From Nematostella vectensis (taxonomy: Eukaryota; Cnidaria; Anthozoa; Actiniaria; Edwardsiidae), in the NCBI RefSeq assembly GCF_932526225.1, contig NC_064043.1, forward strand, positions 10,211,821 through 10,275,820: a stretch of 64,000 bases of DNA. The letters are read 5' to 3'. A program made the translations under genes and the position numbers. The notes below the pieces were generated by a model, which made no database searches, was not told where the DNA came from, and was given only the letters and a program-made list of their open reading frames with translations. This document shows positions 1 to 14,600 of this stretch, piece by piece. How positions within the stretch are numbered: position 1 is the stretch's first letter; the number at the start of each line of letters is the position of its first letter.

Positions 1-28
1 CCCCGGTCACCCATTAAAGCTTTTACGC

Positions 29-262
29 GCTTATGCCTAGTGAACACTAGTGATATTGCGACATAACAACATAGGAGCGCGCACTCATAACGACATGGAC
101 ATAATGACATAAAAGAAAAAAAAACATGTTTTTTTTCTCTTATGTCGTTATGTTTGGCTTATGTCAAAATCTCGAACCATTCACACTTGAACATATGAAC
201 ATAATGGTGCACGCGCCTATGTCATTATGTCGTCATGTCACTAGTGTGCACCAGGCATAAGC
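29..262. mobile_element. Foldback (MITE-like) element
   Basis: The two ends are imperfect inverted repeats of about 55 bp. The left end starts GCTTATGCCTAGTG, and the reverse complement of the right end starts GCTTATGCCTGGTG; both continue through CACTAGTGA and GACATAA. The middle is also palindromic, with an A-run and a T-run either side of ACATG flanked by CATAA/TTATG motifs. No coding capacity and no clear target-site duplication were seen. A non-autonomous DNA transposon is the likeliest identity. Confidence 0.6.
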
Positions 263-2448
263 ATCGCAAGCAGGGAAGAACCCGTTATATAAAGGCTCGA
301 GAAAATTTTCATAAGTTAGGATATTTCTTTTTACTTTGACTGTGCAATCAACACAAATAAAATAAACATAAGTAAATTAACGACTGCAGTAAATCATTCA
401 AAAAACAAGTTTGAGTTATCAATCAGAAATTGAGAGTTTGAGTTATTAGAGAGGTAAAATGCTGTAAATAAATGAAGCAAATCCAGGGCGAGCTAGCTCG
501 AGGCCTAAGTCAAGGGTCCGTGTTATCTGGATTGAATCTGTGCTTAATTTACCATTTGTGTTTACTTGGCACCCGCACTCGCATCTTGCAGGCTTCAGGG
601 TACACCGGCTTCCGCCAGCCAGTCGCCTATATACCACACTCCGTCCCTAACACACAGGCCTCCCCTGTGGCTGTACCGACGGAACGTATACAGCTGACCA
701 CTTCGTCGTCTGCATCGACGTCAAGTCAGGACTCGGATTCGTCCAGGTTAGCGGGACCTCGAGTTGCAAGCATCCCCTCCCCCCTTCCGCTCCTTCCCTC
801 GCCACACCCATTTACACATACCTAAGCGAGTAAGCGTAAGAGTAACACCTTACGAGTTATTGGCCCATTTAGCAAGCACCCCATCCATCCCTCCTTACCA
901 CTCCCATATACACATAAGCGAGCGAGCATCACCATAAGTTATGTGTCCTTCTTTCAAGCTCCGGGAATCGAAACATAATCGCTCTCACTCGGAACTTTTT
1001 CAATCTAGCATAATCGAATGTTTTTTTTTTGTTCGATTATGTTGGATTACTGAGCCCATCAAATCCAATCGAACGGTCAGTTGATTTATATCTTACGAGG
1101 TTCGGTAATTTGACTCGCCATATTTTGTTCAATTACCCAACCCAGTCAAAACCAATCGTGTGTGACTGTTGTGTGATCGAGTATTGAGGATTGTCTTCCC
1201 GTACTCGTATGTCCGAAGTCTCGTGGCTCGAAAAGAAAGGTCCAACGGGTTGCTGTACCGAACAAAAACCCAGGAATCTTTGGCATCATGTTGACAATTT
1301 GTAACGAGCACTGGAATGCCGTGTTTAATTTAAACAAAAAAAAAAATAGTGATTATGCTAATCATAACAATAAAGAAATGGATCACACGGTTGAATAAAC
1401 TTCTTTGTCATAAACATATTTTAACCTTCTATAGTATAGCGCATATAGAATAAAACAGGAAAATAGAGGCCAGACGCGATAGCAATGTATGATCGCTACA
1501 TTTCCTCTTCTTTAGATTTCCTAGGACATTAATCGCACACGTATTTGCACAGAGTTGTCGTTTTAATTGCATGCCTGCATCACTACCTATATCAGAGCAA
1601 AGCGAGTTTGAATTCAAATCCCCTATTGGACAGAATCTCCAGTGCTTGCACGCTCAAATTGAGTAGATTTCAAATTAGAACCCTTTTCCTGTCTCATCTC
1701 GCTTTGGCTATGCCTTTACGGTAAGTAGTTGGTGGTTGATATAGTGTTCCCAATTCCTATGCTCATAATTGCTTGATGTTAACCTTTGAGATAGGGTTAT
1801 CTAAACCATGTCACATGGATGTTGATGACGAATATTCATTTGCCTTCAAATGAACATCATGCTTTAACGTTACTGGCTGTTTGCGCCAATAATCTGTAGA
1901 GAATTCAGTTTTATTAAGTCTTAGGCTATATATACTATGCTTATTAGTCATTATGATATGAATAATATGTGTATGATGAATAACGTGTGCCGTCTAGGTG
2001 TAGTGGACGAGTTGGTTCAATTTTATTCACCTTAAAAACGATTAAAGCAAAATAAATGCAAGATATATCAAGACTTTGGAGCAACACAATTGTTCTACAA
2101 GCTAGTAGCACGTAATTTCATACTTGCACGAAACACCAAATTCGGCACACACGTACCAAAATCTTTATCTTCAGCACTGCCCCATTCACTTTGTAAGCTA
2201 TTAGATGCCAAAGATTCAAGATAATTAGGGCAAGCCCGCCACTTTATGCTAATCTTATCTAAGAAGGGTGGTAAGCTTTCTAAATTGAGTATATATAGTG
2301 GTCATTGAGTTGTGTTCGCTCAAAACCACCCATTGTTCGCAACATTTAGTACAAGGATCCCACTGATGTACCTGGCAACATCGCATAACTGTTTCCATGT
2401 GTTGGGTGAGGGGATAAAACCATATTATGCTTCACCCACTTTTACCTG
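263..2448. other. Stretch without an assignable gene
   Basis: No exon could be supported here. Short open frames exist (for example 472-825 on +) but have no recognisable domain and no consistent splice phase with downstream exons. The IQ/EF-hand-like gene that starts to be visible at 2628 needs at least one upstream exon ending in phase 2, so its 5' exons and promoter probably lie in this stretch or to the left of the window. Confidence 0.5.
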
Positions 2449-2612
2449 ATGTACCTCATATCCTGTATGTCACGCACCTCATAATCCTGTATGTCACGCA
2501 GCTCATAATCCTGTATGTCACGCACCTCATAATCCTGTATGTCATGCACCTCATATCCTGTATGTCCCGCACCTCATAATCCTGTATGTCATGCACCTCA
2601 TAATCCCTTACG
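2449..2612. repeat. 24-bp tandem repeat
   Basis: Six to seven copies of a ~24-bp unit containing CTCATAATCCTGTATGTCA lie immediately before the acceptor of the 2628 exon. Unlike the other arrays in this gene, the unit contains neither the acceptor nor exon sequence. Confidence 0.85.
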
Positions 2613-2627
2613 TGATAATTATTTCAG

Positions 2628-5600
2628 GTCCGGTTTGGCAGAGCAGCGCCCTCTAGAGCTAAAGAGCAAAGAACCTGAGCTCTCACCTGACAGGACTACA
2701 CGTGACTACACAGTGCACTTTCACCAGAACAAGTCCACCCAGGAGAAAGGGAAGCACTTCAAGGTTTCGGGTCCAGTAGCGCCTGATACCATACGATACC
2801 AGTAAGTACTGATACCATACGATACAAGTAAGTATTGATACCATATGATACCAGTAAGTATTGATACCAGTAAGTATTGATACCAGTAAGTATTGATACC
2901 ATATGATACCAGTAAGTATTGATACCATATGATACCAGTAAGTATTGATACCATACGATACCACTAAGTATTGATACTATACGATACCAGTAAGTATTGA
3001 TACCATACGATACCAGTAAGTACTGATACCATATGATACCAGTAAGTACTGATACTATACAATACCAGTAAGTATTGATACCATACGATACCAGTAAGTA
3101 TTGATACCATACGATACCAGTTAGTATTCATACCATATGATACCAGTAAGTATTGATACCATACGATACCAGTAAGTATTGATACCATACGATACCAGTA
3201 AGTGTTGATACCATACGATACCAGTCAGTACTGATACCATACGATACCAGTAAGTATTGATACAATACGATACCAGTGAGTATTGATACCATACGATACC
3301 AGTGAGTATTGATACCATACGATACCAGTAAGCATTGATACCATACCATACCAGTAAGAATTGATACCATACGATACCAGAAAGTACTGATACCATACGA
3401 TACCAGAAAGTACTGATACCATACGATACCAGTAAGTACTGATACCATACAATACCAGTAAGTACTGATACTATACAATACCAGTAAGTACTGATACCAT
3501 AAGATACCAGTAAGTATTGATACCATACGATACCAGTAAGTACTGATACCATACGATACCAGTAAGTACTGATACTATACGATACCAGTAAGTACTGATA
3601 CCATACGATACCAGTAAGTACTGATACTATACGATACCAGTAAGTATTGATACCATACGATACCAGAAAGTACTGATACCATACGATACCAGAAAGTACT
3701 GATACCATACGATACCAGTAAGTACTGATACCATACGATACCAGTCAGTACTGATACCATACGATACCAGTAAGTACTGATACTATACAATACCAGCAAG
3801 TACTGATACCATACGATACCAGCAAGTATTGATACCATACGATACCAGTAAGTACTGATACCATACAATACCAGTAAGTACTGATACTATACAATACCAG
3901 TAAGTACTGATACTATACGATACCAGTAAGTATTGATACCATACAATACAAGTAAGTATTGATACCATACGATACCAGTAAGTATTGATACCATACGATA
4001 CCAGTGAGTATTGATACCATACGATACCAGTAAGCATTGATACCATACGATACCAGTAAGAATTCATACCATACGATACCAGTTAGTACTGATACCATAC
4101 AATACCAGCAAGTACTGATACCATACGGTACCAGTAAGTATTGATACCATACGATACCAGTAAGTACTGATACTATACGATACCAGTAAGTACTGATACT
4201 ATACAATACCAGTAAGTACTGATACCAGTAAGTATTGATACCATACGATACCAGTAAGTATTGATACCATACGATACCAGTAAGTATTGATACCATCCGA
4301 TACTAGTAAGTATTGATACCATACGATACCAGTAAGTACTGATACTATACAATACCAGTAAGTACTGATACCATACGATACCAGTAAGTATTAATACCAT
4401 CCGATACCAGTAAGTACTGATACCATACGATACCAGTAAGTACTGATACTATACAATACCAGTAAGTACTGATACCATACTATACCAGTAAGTATTGATA
4501 CCATACGATACCAGTAAGTACTGATACCATACGATACCAGTAAGTATTGATACCATATGATACCAGTAAGTATTGATACCATATGATACCAGTTAGTATT
4601 GATACCATACGATACCAGTAAGTATTGATACCATATGATACCAGTAAGTATTGATACCATACGATACGAGTAAGTACTGATACCAGTAACTATTGATACC
4701 AGTAAGTACTGATACCAGTAAGTATTGATACCAGTAAGTATTGATACCAGTAAGTATTGATACCAGTAAGTACTGATACCAGTAAGTATTGATTCCAGTA
4801 AGGTATTTGTACCAGTGGTTATTGATACAAGTAAGTATTGATACCAGTAACTATTGATACCAGTAAGTATTGATTTCAGTAAGTATTGATACCAGTGACT
4901 ATTGATACCAGTAAGTATTGATACCAGTAACTATTGATACCAGTAAGTATTGATACCAGTAAGTATTGATACCAGTAACTATTGATACCAGTAACTATTG
5001 ATATCAGTAACTATTGATACCAGTAAGTATTGATACCAGTAAGTATTGATACCAGTAACTATTAATACCAGTAACTATTGATACCAGTAACATTTGATAC
5101 CAGTAACTATTGATACCAGTAACTATTGATACCAGTAACTATTGATACCAGTAAATATTGATGCCAGTAAGCACTGATACCAGTGAGGCGCGTTGACCGT
5201 GACAGGGCTAGCGTAACAATGCTGCGACCCCGCTAATACCTTGACGGTTCCACACTCATGAAATTGTTGGATCCTTCTCTAATTATATGTTTCTCCAGGT
5301 GGACGGACGATGGCTTTGGCAGTATGACATACATGAAAAGACTCAAGTAAGTCTGCATTCCTTCTGGTCCGCTTTCTGGCGGCTAAGAGAAGTCCTACCA
5401 TTTCATTTCCATGTATCATACAGCCGTTTGCATTACAACGTTGCCATCTCATATGAAATTTCGACGTCCGAACTGCAAACACTTTTCCGTCAATCAAATG
5501 CGTTGACTTCAAAACCTGACAAACTGCTTGTCTCATCTTTTGCTGGCATTGCAACACCTCAGCTATTTTCTTGACAATTTGAGTTGAGAAATTATTTTTT

Positions 5601-8600
5601 TTATTTTAGAAATAAACGCAGTTTTGCGTTACGCGCACATTGAATGGCCTTATGTTCAATGTTTATAAAGATTGGGCGATTTTTTTTAAGTTAAAACTGT
5701 TCTAGACAGTTTTCTAACATATGACCCTTATAATCAAAGTGAGGTTTTCTGGTGACACGTTATTTGCTGAACATTTAATTCAACTGAATCTTTTATTAAT
5801 CGCGTTATTCTCTTTCATCAAAGTGGGAGCGTAACGTGTAACATGCGTATCACTCTACACGAGGCTTAACCTTGCGTGGAGAACATGTAACTTGTGCGCT
5901 TTACCTGTAAGTTAATTTGATCTTGGCCACCACAGGTCTCCCGTCTCACCTCGGACTCCACGGAAGAATCTTAACTCTACCCACAATGCCAAGCAGTCAC
6001 CGGATCAGGTCATCATGGAAACTGGGTCCCGCCCCATGAGCAAGCGCGCGCTTGCATCGCTGATGGTGGTCAAACAGCTTGGAGACGCAGACAGGAGGAC
6101 AAAGTACGAGTTTAAAGTAGGCTTAAGGGGAGAGGTGTGTCAGTAGTGACTTCCTGGCGAAGCTGATGAAAGGCTTGAAGGAATGAAGACTAGAAGCTTT
6201 TGAGTTCGCAGTTTTTTCAAGTAAAACCGTATTATTGTTTTCGCAACAAATTTCGGCGGTGGAACGTTTCCATTTGACTGTTTGATTATTTCGAGGGTTG
6301 TTCCTGTGTTTTGAAGTTACTCGCTTATCTGAATGGAAGTTACTCGCTTGAGAATTCGGATTTAAATAGAGGCTCAGTGAGACTGGGTATTATTTAGGTA
6401 CGCAAAATGGCGGGCTGGTTGACTAGCCATGACACATTTGCAATGTACTTGATGTAAAATTTTTACGCATATTTGGAATTACAGTGAACGTTTTGGTGGT
6501 CAGTCAAGTGGTAAACCGTACATTGCCCCTGAACCCGACCCGGAACCAACCTACAATCTGGGGTACATGAGCATTTGCCAGCCCGTGGGACCCCGCCTTG
6601 GTAAGCATAGTCAGAACAAGACCCCTTCCTCATAATATCAGGGTTTTGTGGTGCTGTAGAGTGAGTGCTGTTGCCTGTATCGTTTTGCATCTTCCTCTTT
6701 TATCTCTTTCTATTCTTTATTGCCTTTGACGTTAATATGCTGGTCGTTTATTTCACTTCTTGTTTATTTCACTTCTTTTTTGTGGGGGGAGGGGGGGGAT
6801 GGGGGCCGCGTAAAAGGCTATCTGCACCTCTGTAGCCTGATTTTCATATGAAGAAACCGTTGTCGTTTTAAGGGTCTGGTACCGAGGAATTTTAGTTTCT
6901 TTTCAGAGGCTTTCTCCATTAACTAAAGATGGTCACAGTCACTGTTTTTCTCTTCTGAATACAATTCACAAAGTTTGTTTGGTACGGCAGCCCTAAAAAT
7001 GACAAGAAGCGTTCAGGTTTTCCAAATAAGGAATATATTACTTTCCTTATATGGAAGTGACCGCATCTGGAAAAAAACAGCAACTTTTAGCTAAATTTTC
7101 TTGATATGTTTCAAATTTAGTTTTTTTTTTTCTCTTTTTCTTCCAACTTACTGTACCTAATCTCTTTTCTCCCACTTCGTCATATCCTACATCTACACGC
7201 CCCACTACCCCACGCCCACCCTCTTTCCCTATAATCGCTCCTCTCATCCCCGGGCTTTTAGCCTTGACTCTTTGATTCCTTTTTTTGCTTGTTGCAGGTG
7301 AAACCGAGCGCCCGTCTACAGTGGCCTGGTACCTACAGGGCGAAAATGGCCTGTATCGAGACCCTTCCTCCCCAAGATACGACAGGTATGCGATCCGGGG
7401 CATGAAGGACTATAGTTCATGTAGCGCACGGTTCGATTTCTTTTTCTACGAAAAGGGGGAACACCCCCGTGGGACAGAGAAAGGGGAAGAGTGAAGAGAA
7501 GAAGTCAGACGTACCCCTTTCAGGCCTGCAGGTTACGTGTGTCGAGAGGGGTGGGGGGTCCTGGAGAGGAACCATTGAATAGGCTTATTTGACGAGTGGA
7601 ATAGTTAAAGCCGCATTGTCACCAGTTTACTTCCGGTCGATTACGTAAGAATCTCCGATTCGGAAAACACGAAAAATATTTCAAAAAATAGAAAGCAGTG
7701 TGTCTATTGGAAGTTTCTTTGAGGATGTGATTGATAATTTATAGCGGATGGCCTGTTAAATATTTCGGATTCAAATAGATTCTTTTGTCTTTTAACGGTT
7801 GAGGTTTCCGTCGGACCTCCGGAAGTAAACTGGTGACAATGCGGCTTTAAGTTATCGAGTGATGACCTTTGTGTGTATTTAGATTGGACCTAGATAGGTC
7901 TAGATAGCTGACCTATTTTTCGGATCTCAGGAATAGCTTTAGAATGTGAGCAAACCATTCCTAGGTCAGTGAATATTTTGAACCCTGGATTTTTGTCTGG
8001 ACACAAACCTTCTATTATCAGATTGCTCATAAATGTATTTATTTATTTATTTTACTTTAGTGATGAGATTCGTCGTAAGAGAGATGTGCGCATACCACAG
8101 GACCGCTCATTGATGGTCCATGGAAAACACATCGGTGGCGAGTCCGATACTTGCCCGACGCCGCCCGATCTGTCAACGACCGATGTCGAAAAGCCGAAAC
8201 ATGAGAATTCGGAGAATATTTTCAAACCCGACAACTCTCCAACATCCTCAAAGTTAATTGAAACAAAGCCAGGTAAAAACTCTGAATTTTTTTTTAATGT
8301 TACTCTAAGGTGTCAAAGACTTTCTTTTGCGTTGTTGACGAACAATTTCTTAACTGGGTTATTCGGTACAACTTTATTGTGATTTTCATTTTTATTTTTA
8401 GCTCCTGTCTCTTCAGGGCTAGCATCTCCTAGAGGTTCTCTCCGACCAACGTCACCAAAACCGTCCCGGCCCCTATCCCCCAAACCATCCCGACCCCACT
8501 CCTCCTCACCGCATCATCGTCACATCGCCATCCCTACCGGAGGGGGGTGCTCTTCTAGGCCATGCTCCGCGCGCAGCGAGAAATCCGAGAAGACGCATAA

Positions 8601-11600
8601 CTTCTCCGTTAAACAGTTTAATCACTTCTGCTGGCCGGATGAGGTGGGTTCAAGTATCTTAGGTTGTACCGAGGCATTCACGAAAAATACCGAGGCATTT
8701 CCTAATAAATACTCGTTTTTTCTAACTAGTAACAAAGCGCCTCCGAATGATGTCGATGCATCCCTGAATAGTCCCGAGTCTATATCCCGAATTTTCTGAC
8801 AAATGTTTAAAGTAGCTTCGAGTAACCACCGAGTAGAAGAAATGTTTCCTTGCTCCGACAAAGTGTTAGCACTCAAAGCGTCAACAAAACTTTTAGAAAA
8901 AGGTGTTGATTTAGACCAAGGGTTTCTTAAAGCCGCATTGTCACCAGTTTACTTCCGGTCAATTACGTAACAATATTCGGTGATTTTTAACGGAAAACGC
9001 GAAAAATATTTCAAAATATTGAAATATTGGAAGTTTCTTTGAGGATGTGATTGATAATTTAGAGCGAATGGCAGTTTAAAGACAAAATAATTTATTAAAA
9101 TCCGAGATATTAAACAGGCCATCCGCTCTAAATTATCAATCACATCCTCAAAGAAACTTCCAATAAACACACTGCTTTCAATATTTTGAAATATTTTTCG
9201 CGTTTTCCGTTAAAAATCATCGGAGATTGTTACGTTATCGACCGGAAGTAAACTGGTGACAATGCGGCTTTAATCTTGCCTGCCATCTTTCTAATAATAC
9301 TTTTCTCAAAAAGTACCGGATCAGTTCCTAATTGTACAAGTAACTTTCATTAAAAAGCGGTTTATTTCTCTTCACCCTAGCCGTCTCAACCAATTAAAAG
9401 TAAGATACAACACAGCAAAGATGCATCATTGCTTTTCTTTTTGCCCCGCAGCACCTGCTCGATGAAGACTACATTCGGCAGAGAGAGGTCTGGGCCGCAG
9501 TCAATATTCAAAGGTAAAGAAGGCAATGTTAATGCTTCTAGGAGTTTTAAGGTTATATACTCACAGATCTCTTATTCCAGGATTTTCCGTGGTTTTATGG
9601 CGCGACAGTATTATCAAAACCTTCAACAGGCCGAGTTTGACCGTCAACGAAAAGCCGTCCTCACTCTACAAAGGTAACGCGACGCACCAACTCTACAAAG
9701 GTAACGCGACGCACAAACTCTACAAAGGTAACGCGACGCACCAACTCTACAAAGGTAACGCGACGCACAAACTCTACAAAGTTAACGCAACGCACAAACT
9801 CTACAAAGGTAACGCGACGCACCAACTCTACAAAAGTAACACAACGCACCAACTCTACAAAGGTAACGCAACGCACAAACTCTACAAAGGTAACGCGACG
9901 CACCAACTCTACAAAAGTAACGCGACGCACCAACTCTACAAAGGTAACGCGACGCACAAACTCTACAAAGGTAACGCGACGCACAAACTCTACAAAGGTA
10001 ACACAACACACCAACTCTACAAAGGTAACGCGACGCACAAACTCTACAAAGGTAACGCGACGCACAAACTCTACAAAGGTAACGCAACGCACAAACTCTA
10101 CAAAAGTATCACAACGCACCAACTCTACAAAGGTAACACAACGCACCAACTCTACAAAGGTAACACAACGCACCAACTCTACAAAGGTAACACAACACAC
10201 CAACTCTACAAAGGTAACGCGACTCACAAAGTCTACAAAGGTAACGCGACGCACCAACTCTACAAAGGTAACACAACGCATCAACTCTACAAAGGTAACA
10301 CAACGCACCAACTCTACAAAGGTAACACAACGCACCAACTCTACAAAGGTAACACAACACACCAACTCTACAAAGGTAACGCGACGCACAAACTCTACAA
10401 AGGTAACGCGACGCACCAACTCTACAAAGGTAACGCGACGCACAAACTCTACAAAGGTAACACAACGCACCAACTCTACAAAGGTAACGCGACGCACAAA
10501 CTCTACAAAGGTAACACAACGCACCAACTCTACAAAGGTAACGCGACGCACCAACTCTACAAAGGTAACACAACGCACCAACTCTACAAAGGTAACGCGA
10601 CGCACAAACTCTACAAAGGTAACGCAACGCACAAACTCTATAAAGGTAACACGACGCACAAACTCTACAAAGTTAACACAACGCACCAACTCTACAAACG
10701 TAACGCAACGCAGCAGCTCTACAACGTTAACACAACGCGCAAACTCCTTTTAGTATACACTACGTATTAGCTCTAAAAAGGTAAACCAACCAACCAGCTC
10801 TACAAAGGTAACTTAAGGTAACGTAACGCAACAGCTCTACAAACGTTATGCAACGCGCAAACTCCTTATAACTAGCGCTACGCGCAGACTCTACGTATTG
10901 CATTACAAGGGGTTGACGCGTTGCGTCAGCTTCCTCTTCAAAGAAACACGCCACGCGCAAACTAACCGACAGCAACGCAGTAACGTAGTCATCTCTACCT
11001 GTTTCATAAGCGCGAGTTTATTCTTGCAGCGTTTAAATTGTTTGCGTCTCTGAGTTCTATGCGTGGGTATCTTGTGGGGTTATCATTGTTTGCGTATCTG
11101 CTGTGTTCATATGCGTTGGTTTCTCGAAGGGTTTAATTGTCTGTATATCCTCTTTAGTCATATGCGTGGGTTTCTCGCGCGTAAGAAGATGGAGCTAAGG
11201 ATGAAAGAGTACAAACCGAGCACGCGGACGAAGGAATGGGCCCGACAGTACAAGGAGGAGCTCAAGCAGCGGGAGGCCGCGCGTGCGCAGAAAAAGCATC
11301 TGGTGCTGATACAGTGAGTATCGGGGGCTCACTGCGCTACTGGCTTAAAAGAACATTCATTAACACACAAAGAACCTCTGTTCAAGTTTTACGCACCAAG
11401 TTTTACACACTTTAACGCTCTGGATTATTCTTAACTGGTTGAGTGTTTTGAAGACATTATTTCTAGAGTTGAGTGGAGTTAAACTTTTGTATGATCTCTA
11501 ACGCACTAAAGTGTCTTAAACCAAGTGGGTGTTATGAAGAAGTGCTTTCTAGAGGGGAGTTAAGAATATCTCTCTAGACCTAGTTCCCACGAGGTAATCA

Positions 11601-14600
11601 TTTCTTGGTGCTTCTCCAGGTTGAATAAAGGTGCTGAGAAACAAGACGAACAGATGAAGAACGTCAAAGCGCATCAGAATATCTACGAGTAAGCTCAATA
11701 CTTTTGATGTGTGATGCGATGTGATGTGATGTGCTCGTGTTCCACTCATCATTTTGCTATCGTCTCATATATATAGTAATATGTAGCTGATTTCCCACCC
11801 CTGATCGACCTATGTAGTGTGTTATCTTTTATAGTATCTATCACCCCACCCCTGATCGACCTATGAAGTGTGTTATCTTTTGCAGTATCTATCACCCCAC
11901 CCCTGAGCGCACTTTATAGTCTTCTATCTTTTATAGTATCTATCACCCCACCCCTGACCGACCTATGAAGTGTGTTATCTTTTGCAGTATCTATCACCCC
12001 ACCCCTGAGCGCACTTTATAGTCTTCTATCTTTTATAGTATCTATCACCCCACCCCTGACCGACCTATGAAGTGTGTTATCTTTTGCAGTATCTATCACC
12101 CCACCCCTGAGCGCACTTTATAGTCTTCTATCTTTTATAGTATCTATCACCCCACCCCTGATGGACATATGTAGTGGGTTATCTTTAATTGTATCTATCA
12201 CCCCACCCCTGATCGACATATGTAGTGTTCTATCTTTTATAGTATCTATCACCACACCCCTGAACGCACTTTATACTCTTCTGTCTTTTGCAGTATCTAT
12301 CATCCCACGCCCGAGGGACCGACCAAAGCGCAAAAGAAAGCTGCGGCCATTATCATACAGCGGTACGTATGCGTATGCGTATGCGTCTCCGATATATAAT
12401 CGTTAATTTCAACTTTTTCTAAAGAGACTTTCTACTATATACAAGAATACATAAAGCCTTCTATAAATTTGAGCTATGACTTTGTTTTATCCGGCCTCGA
12501 AAATGGCTACCAAAGCAATGCATCATGGTCTGGGCGAGCTCGCCCCTTCAAGTCTTCGAAGTCAGTATTTTCTAAGGCAGATTCGAACAAGACTCACCCA
12601 CGTTTGCTACTCTTTTCCAGATATTTCCGTGGATGGTTTGTGAGACGGATGTACCAAAAAGTGAAGACAAAGGTACGTGGAATGAAAACACAGTCGTTCT
12701 TACCGGGGGTCCTGTGTTCGAAGATGAACCGTGATGCAGCGTGGGGGCTGGGACGATGTTTTTATAACATAAATTTGCTACTTTTTCAATTACGCGAATA
12801 GTTTGCGTGTGGTTCGAAGGATACAAACTATTATTTTCCTATACATACTTCGCGGTTGACCAAGAGCTCCATAAAGATTCGTGTGGGTTTTTACAGGCTT
12901 AATCTTGCTTCTAATGTCTAATTATCGAATAAACTGTAAAACTTGAAGCGTACCCTATTTTTATTTGTTTCCATTTTATATTTGTAGGCGTTGAAGCGCA
13001 CCCTTTCGTTTAACAAGTTCATCAAGGGTTACCAAACCCTGCTTTATCGCATCCAGAAGCGTTACGGCGTGACAGATCCCACGACTGCGTTACAGTTCAA
13101 CGAGCTAATGGAGTACGTGGAGCGCCTTAATAGTGAGTACCTTCCGCTCTCTTCGCTTCTTTCATCGCTTCTCTCATATCGCCTCCGCTCGTTCATTTTC
13201 CTTCAGTCCATTACTCCTTCCCTCTTCTTGCTATTGCTTTCCTTCGCTTGTTGCCCTTTTTCTGTCCCTCTGCTTCGCTTATCTTCTCCCCTGTGCGCCT
13301 TGTTGCCTCTCTCCTTGGGGCACTGGGGGCACGTGCCCCTCCCCCAATATTTTGAAAAGTTATAAGACAAAAATGACCAGTAGGGGCGTGGCTGTGCCCC
13401 AAATATTTTCTAAATGTTTCTGTATTGTACCCCCCCCCCCTGCTACAGCCGATTCTGCAGTTAAGCAATAGGGGACTTCGGCTAAGAGATCACGTGACTG
13501 TTTGGCCAAGCTTTTAGCGGCAAAATTACAGCAACAAAAAGCAACTTATTCAGCGCTTACGAAAAAATCTAGAATTCTCTTTTTTAAGAAAGGGTTTAGC
13601 TTCATTTAAATATTTTATTTTTTTTGTCGTTCTCTGGTACCAGAGAACGTTGAACTGAGAGAGAACGAACTGTTGTTTGCTTGTTTGTTTAACCGTGCCC
13701 TTTGGAAATCACGCAGAGTACGAGATCGCGTTTGAGAAGTTCGCCGTGAATGGTACGCTCAGCTACAATGACATCAAGGAGTACTTTAAAGCCTGTGGGC
13801 ACCAGCCTTCGCAGAAAGAGATCGACGAAGCCATCGAAATTGTCACCAAGAGTAAGCTCAGTATTACACCCTCACGACCCTCATGGTACAAATCCTACAA
13901 TACAAAACAGATACATAGAAAAAATGTTATGAACAGTTTTTATTATAGCTTTAAAAAAATAATCTGTTGCAGGGAACCTTGTTCCCTTACATCTTTCTAG
14001 GAAATAATCTAAAAAGGCACCAGTAGCACTCGTTCGCTATTACCACAGGCAACCCTGCGCCTAGTCTCGCATAAGCGAGGGGCGGCATGTGTTCCCTATG
14101 TTCTCGATGTTAGACTGGATTTGTTGAAGTACGGTTTGTTGATATTCATGAGACCTTACATGCGAACATCAGCGCAATGTTGAAAAGGGATTCAGATGTT
14201 TCAACATCTGGGTCTTTTAAGGCTTTTAAAAGTTTAGTGGTGATGAGTGTGATCGTATTGCAGGCCCGTACCCCCCCCCCCCCCCCCCCCCACACACACA
14301 CACATTGGCCGAAAGTCCAATTTTGTTTCGCAATAGACGTATTCGCTACTGTAGACAAAGCTCTAAAGCATAAGCGAATTAGATAAAAAGGCATTCTAGA
14401 TCACTTTGGTATGTCATTAATCTGTAAGTCAGACTCTTTTTGATATCCAAATCCGATAATAGACGTCCCGTGGAGATACTGAAATTTTGTCCACTTTTTC
14501 GGTTTTCGCACCCCCTCCCCCCCCAAGAAAATGGGTACGGGCCTGTATTGGTAATTTATCTCTTGTTTAACAGCAATGTTTTTTTAGTGTCTGCGAAGGG

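Noticed and set aside
2683-4660. Series of minus-strand open frames with MVSYGINTYWY-type repeats
   Set aside because: Shadow of the donor minisatellite; no start, domain or splice context on that strand.
9526-10770. 414-codon open frame (and a 342-codon frame on the other strand) rich in LYKGNATH repeats
   Set aside because: It results from a 27-bp tandem unit without stops in several frames. The true exon (9581-9673) uses another frame and splices at 9673.
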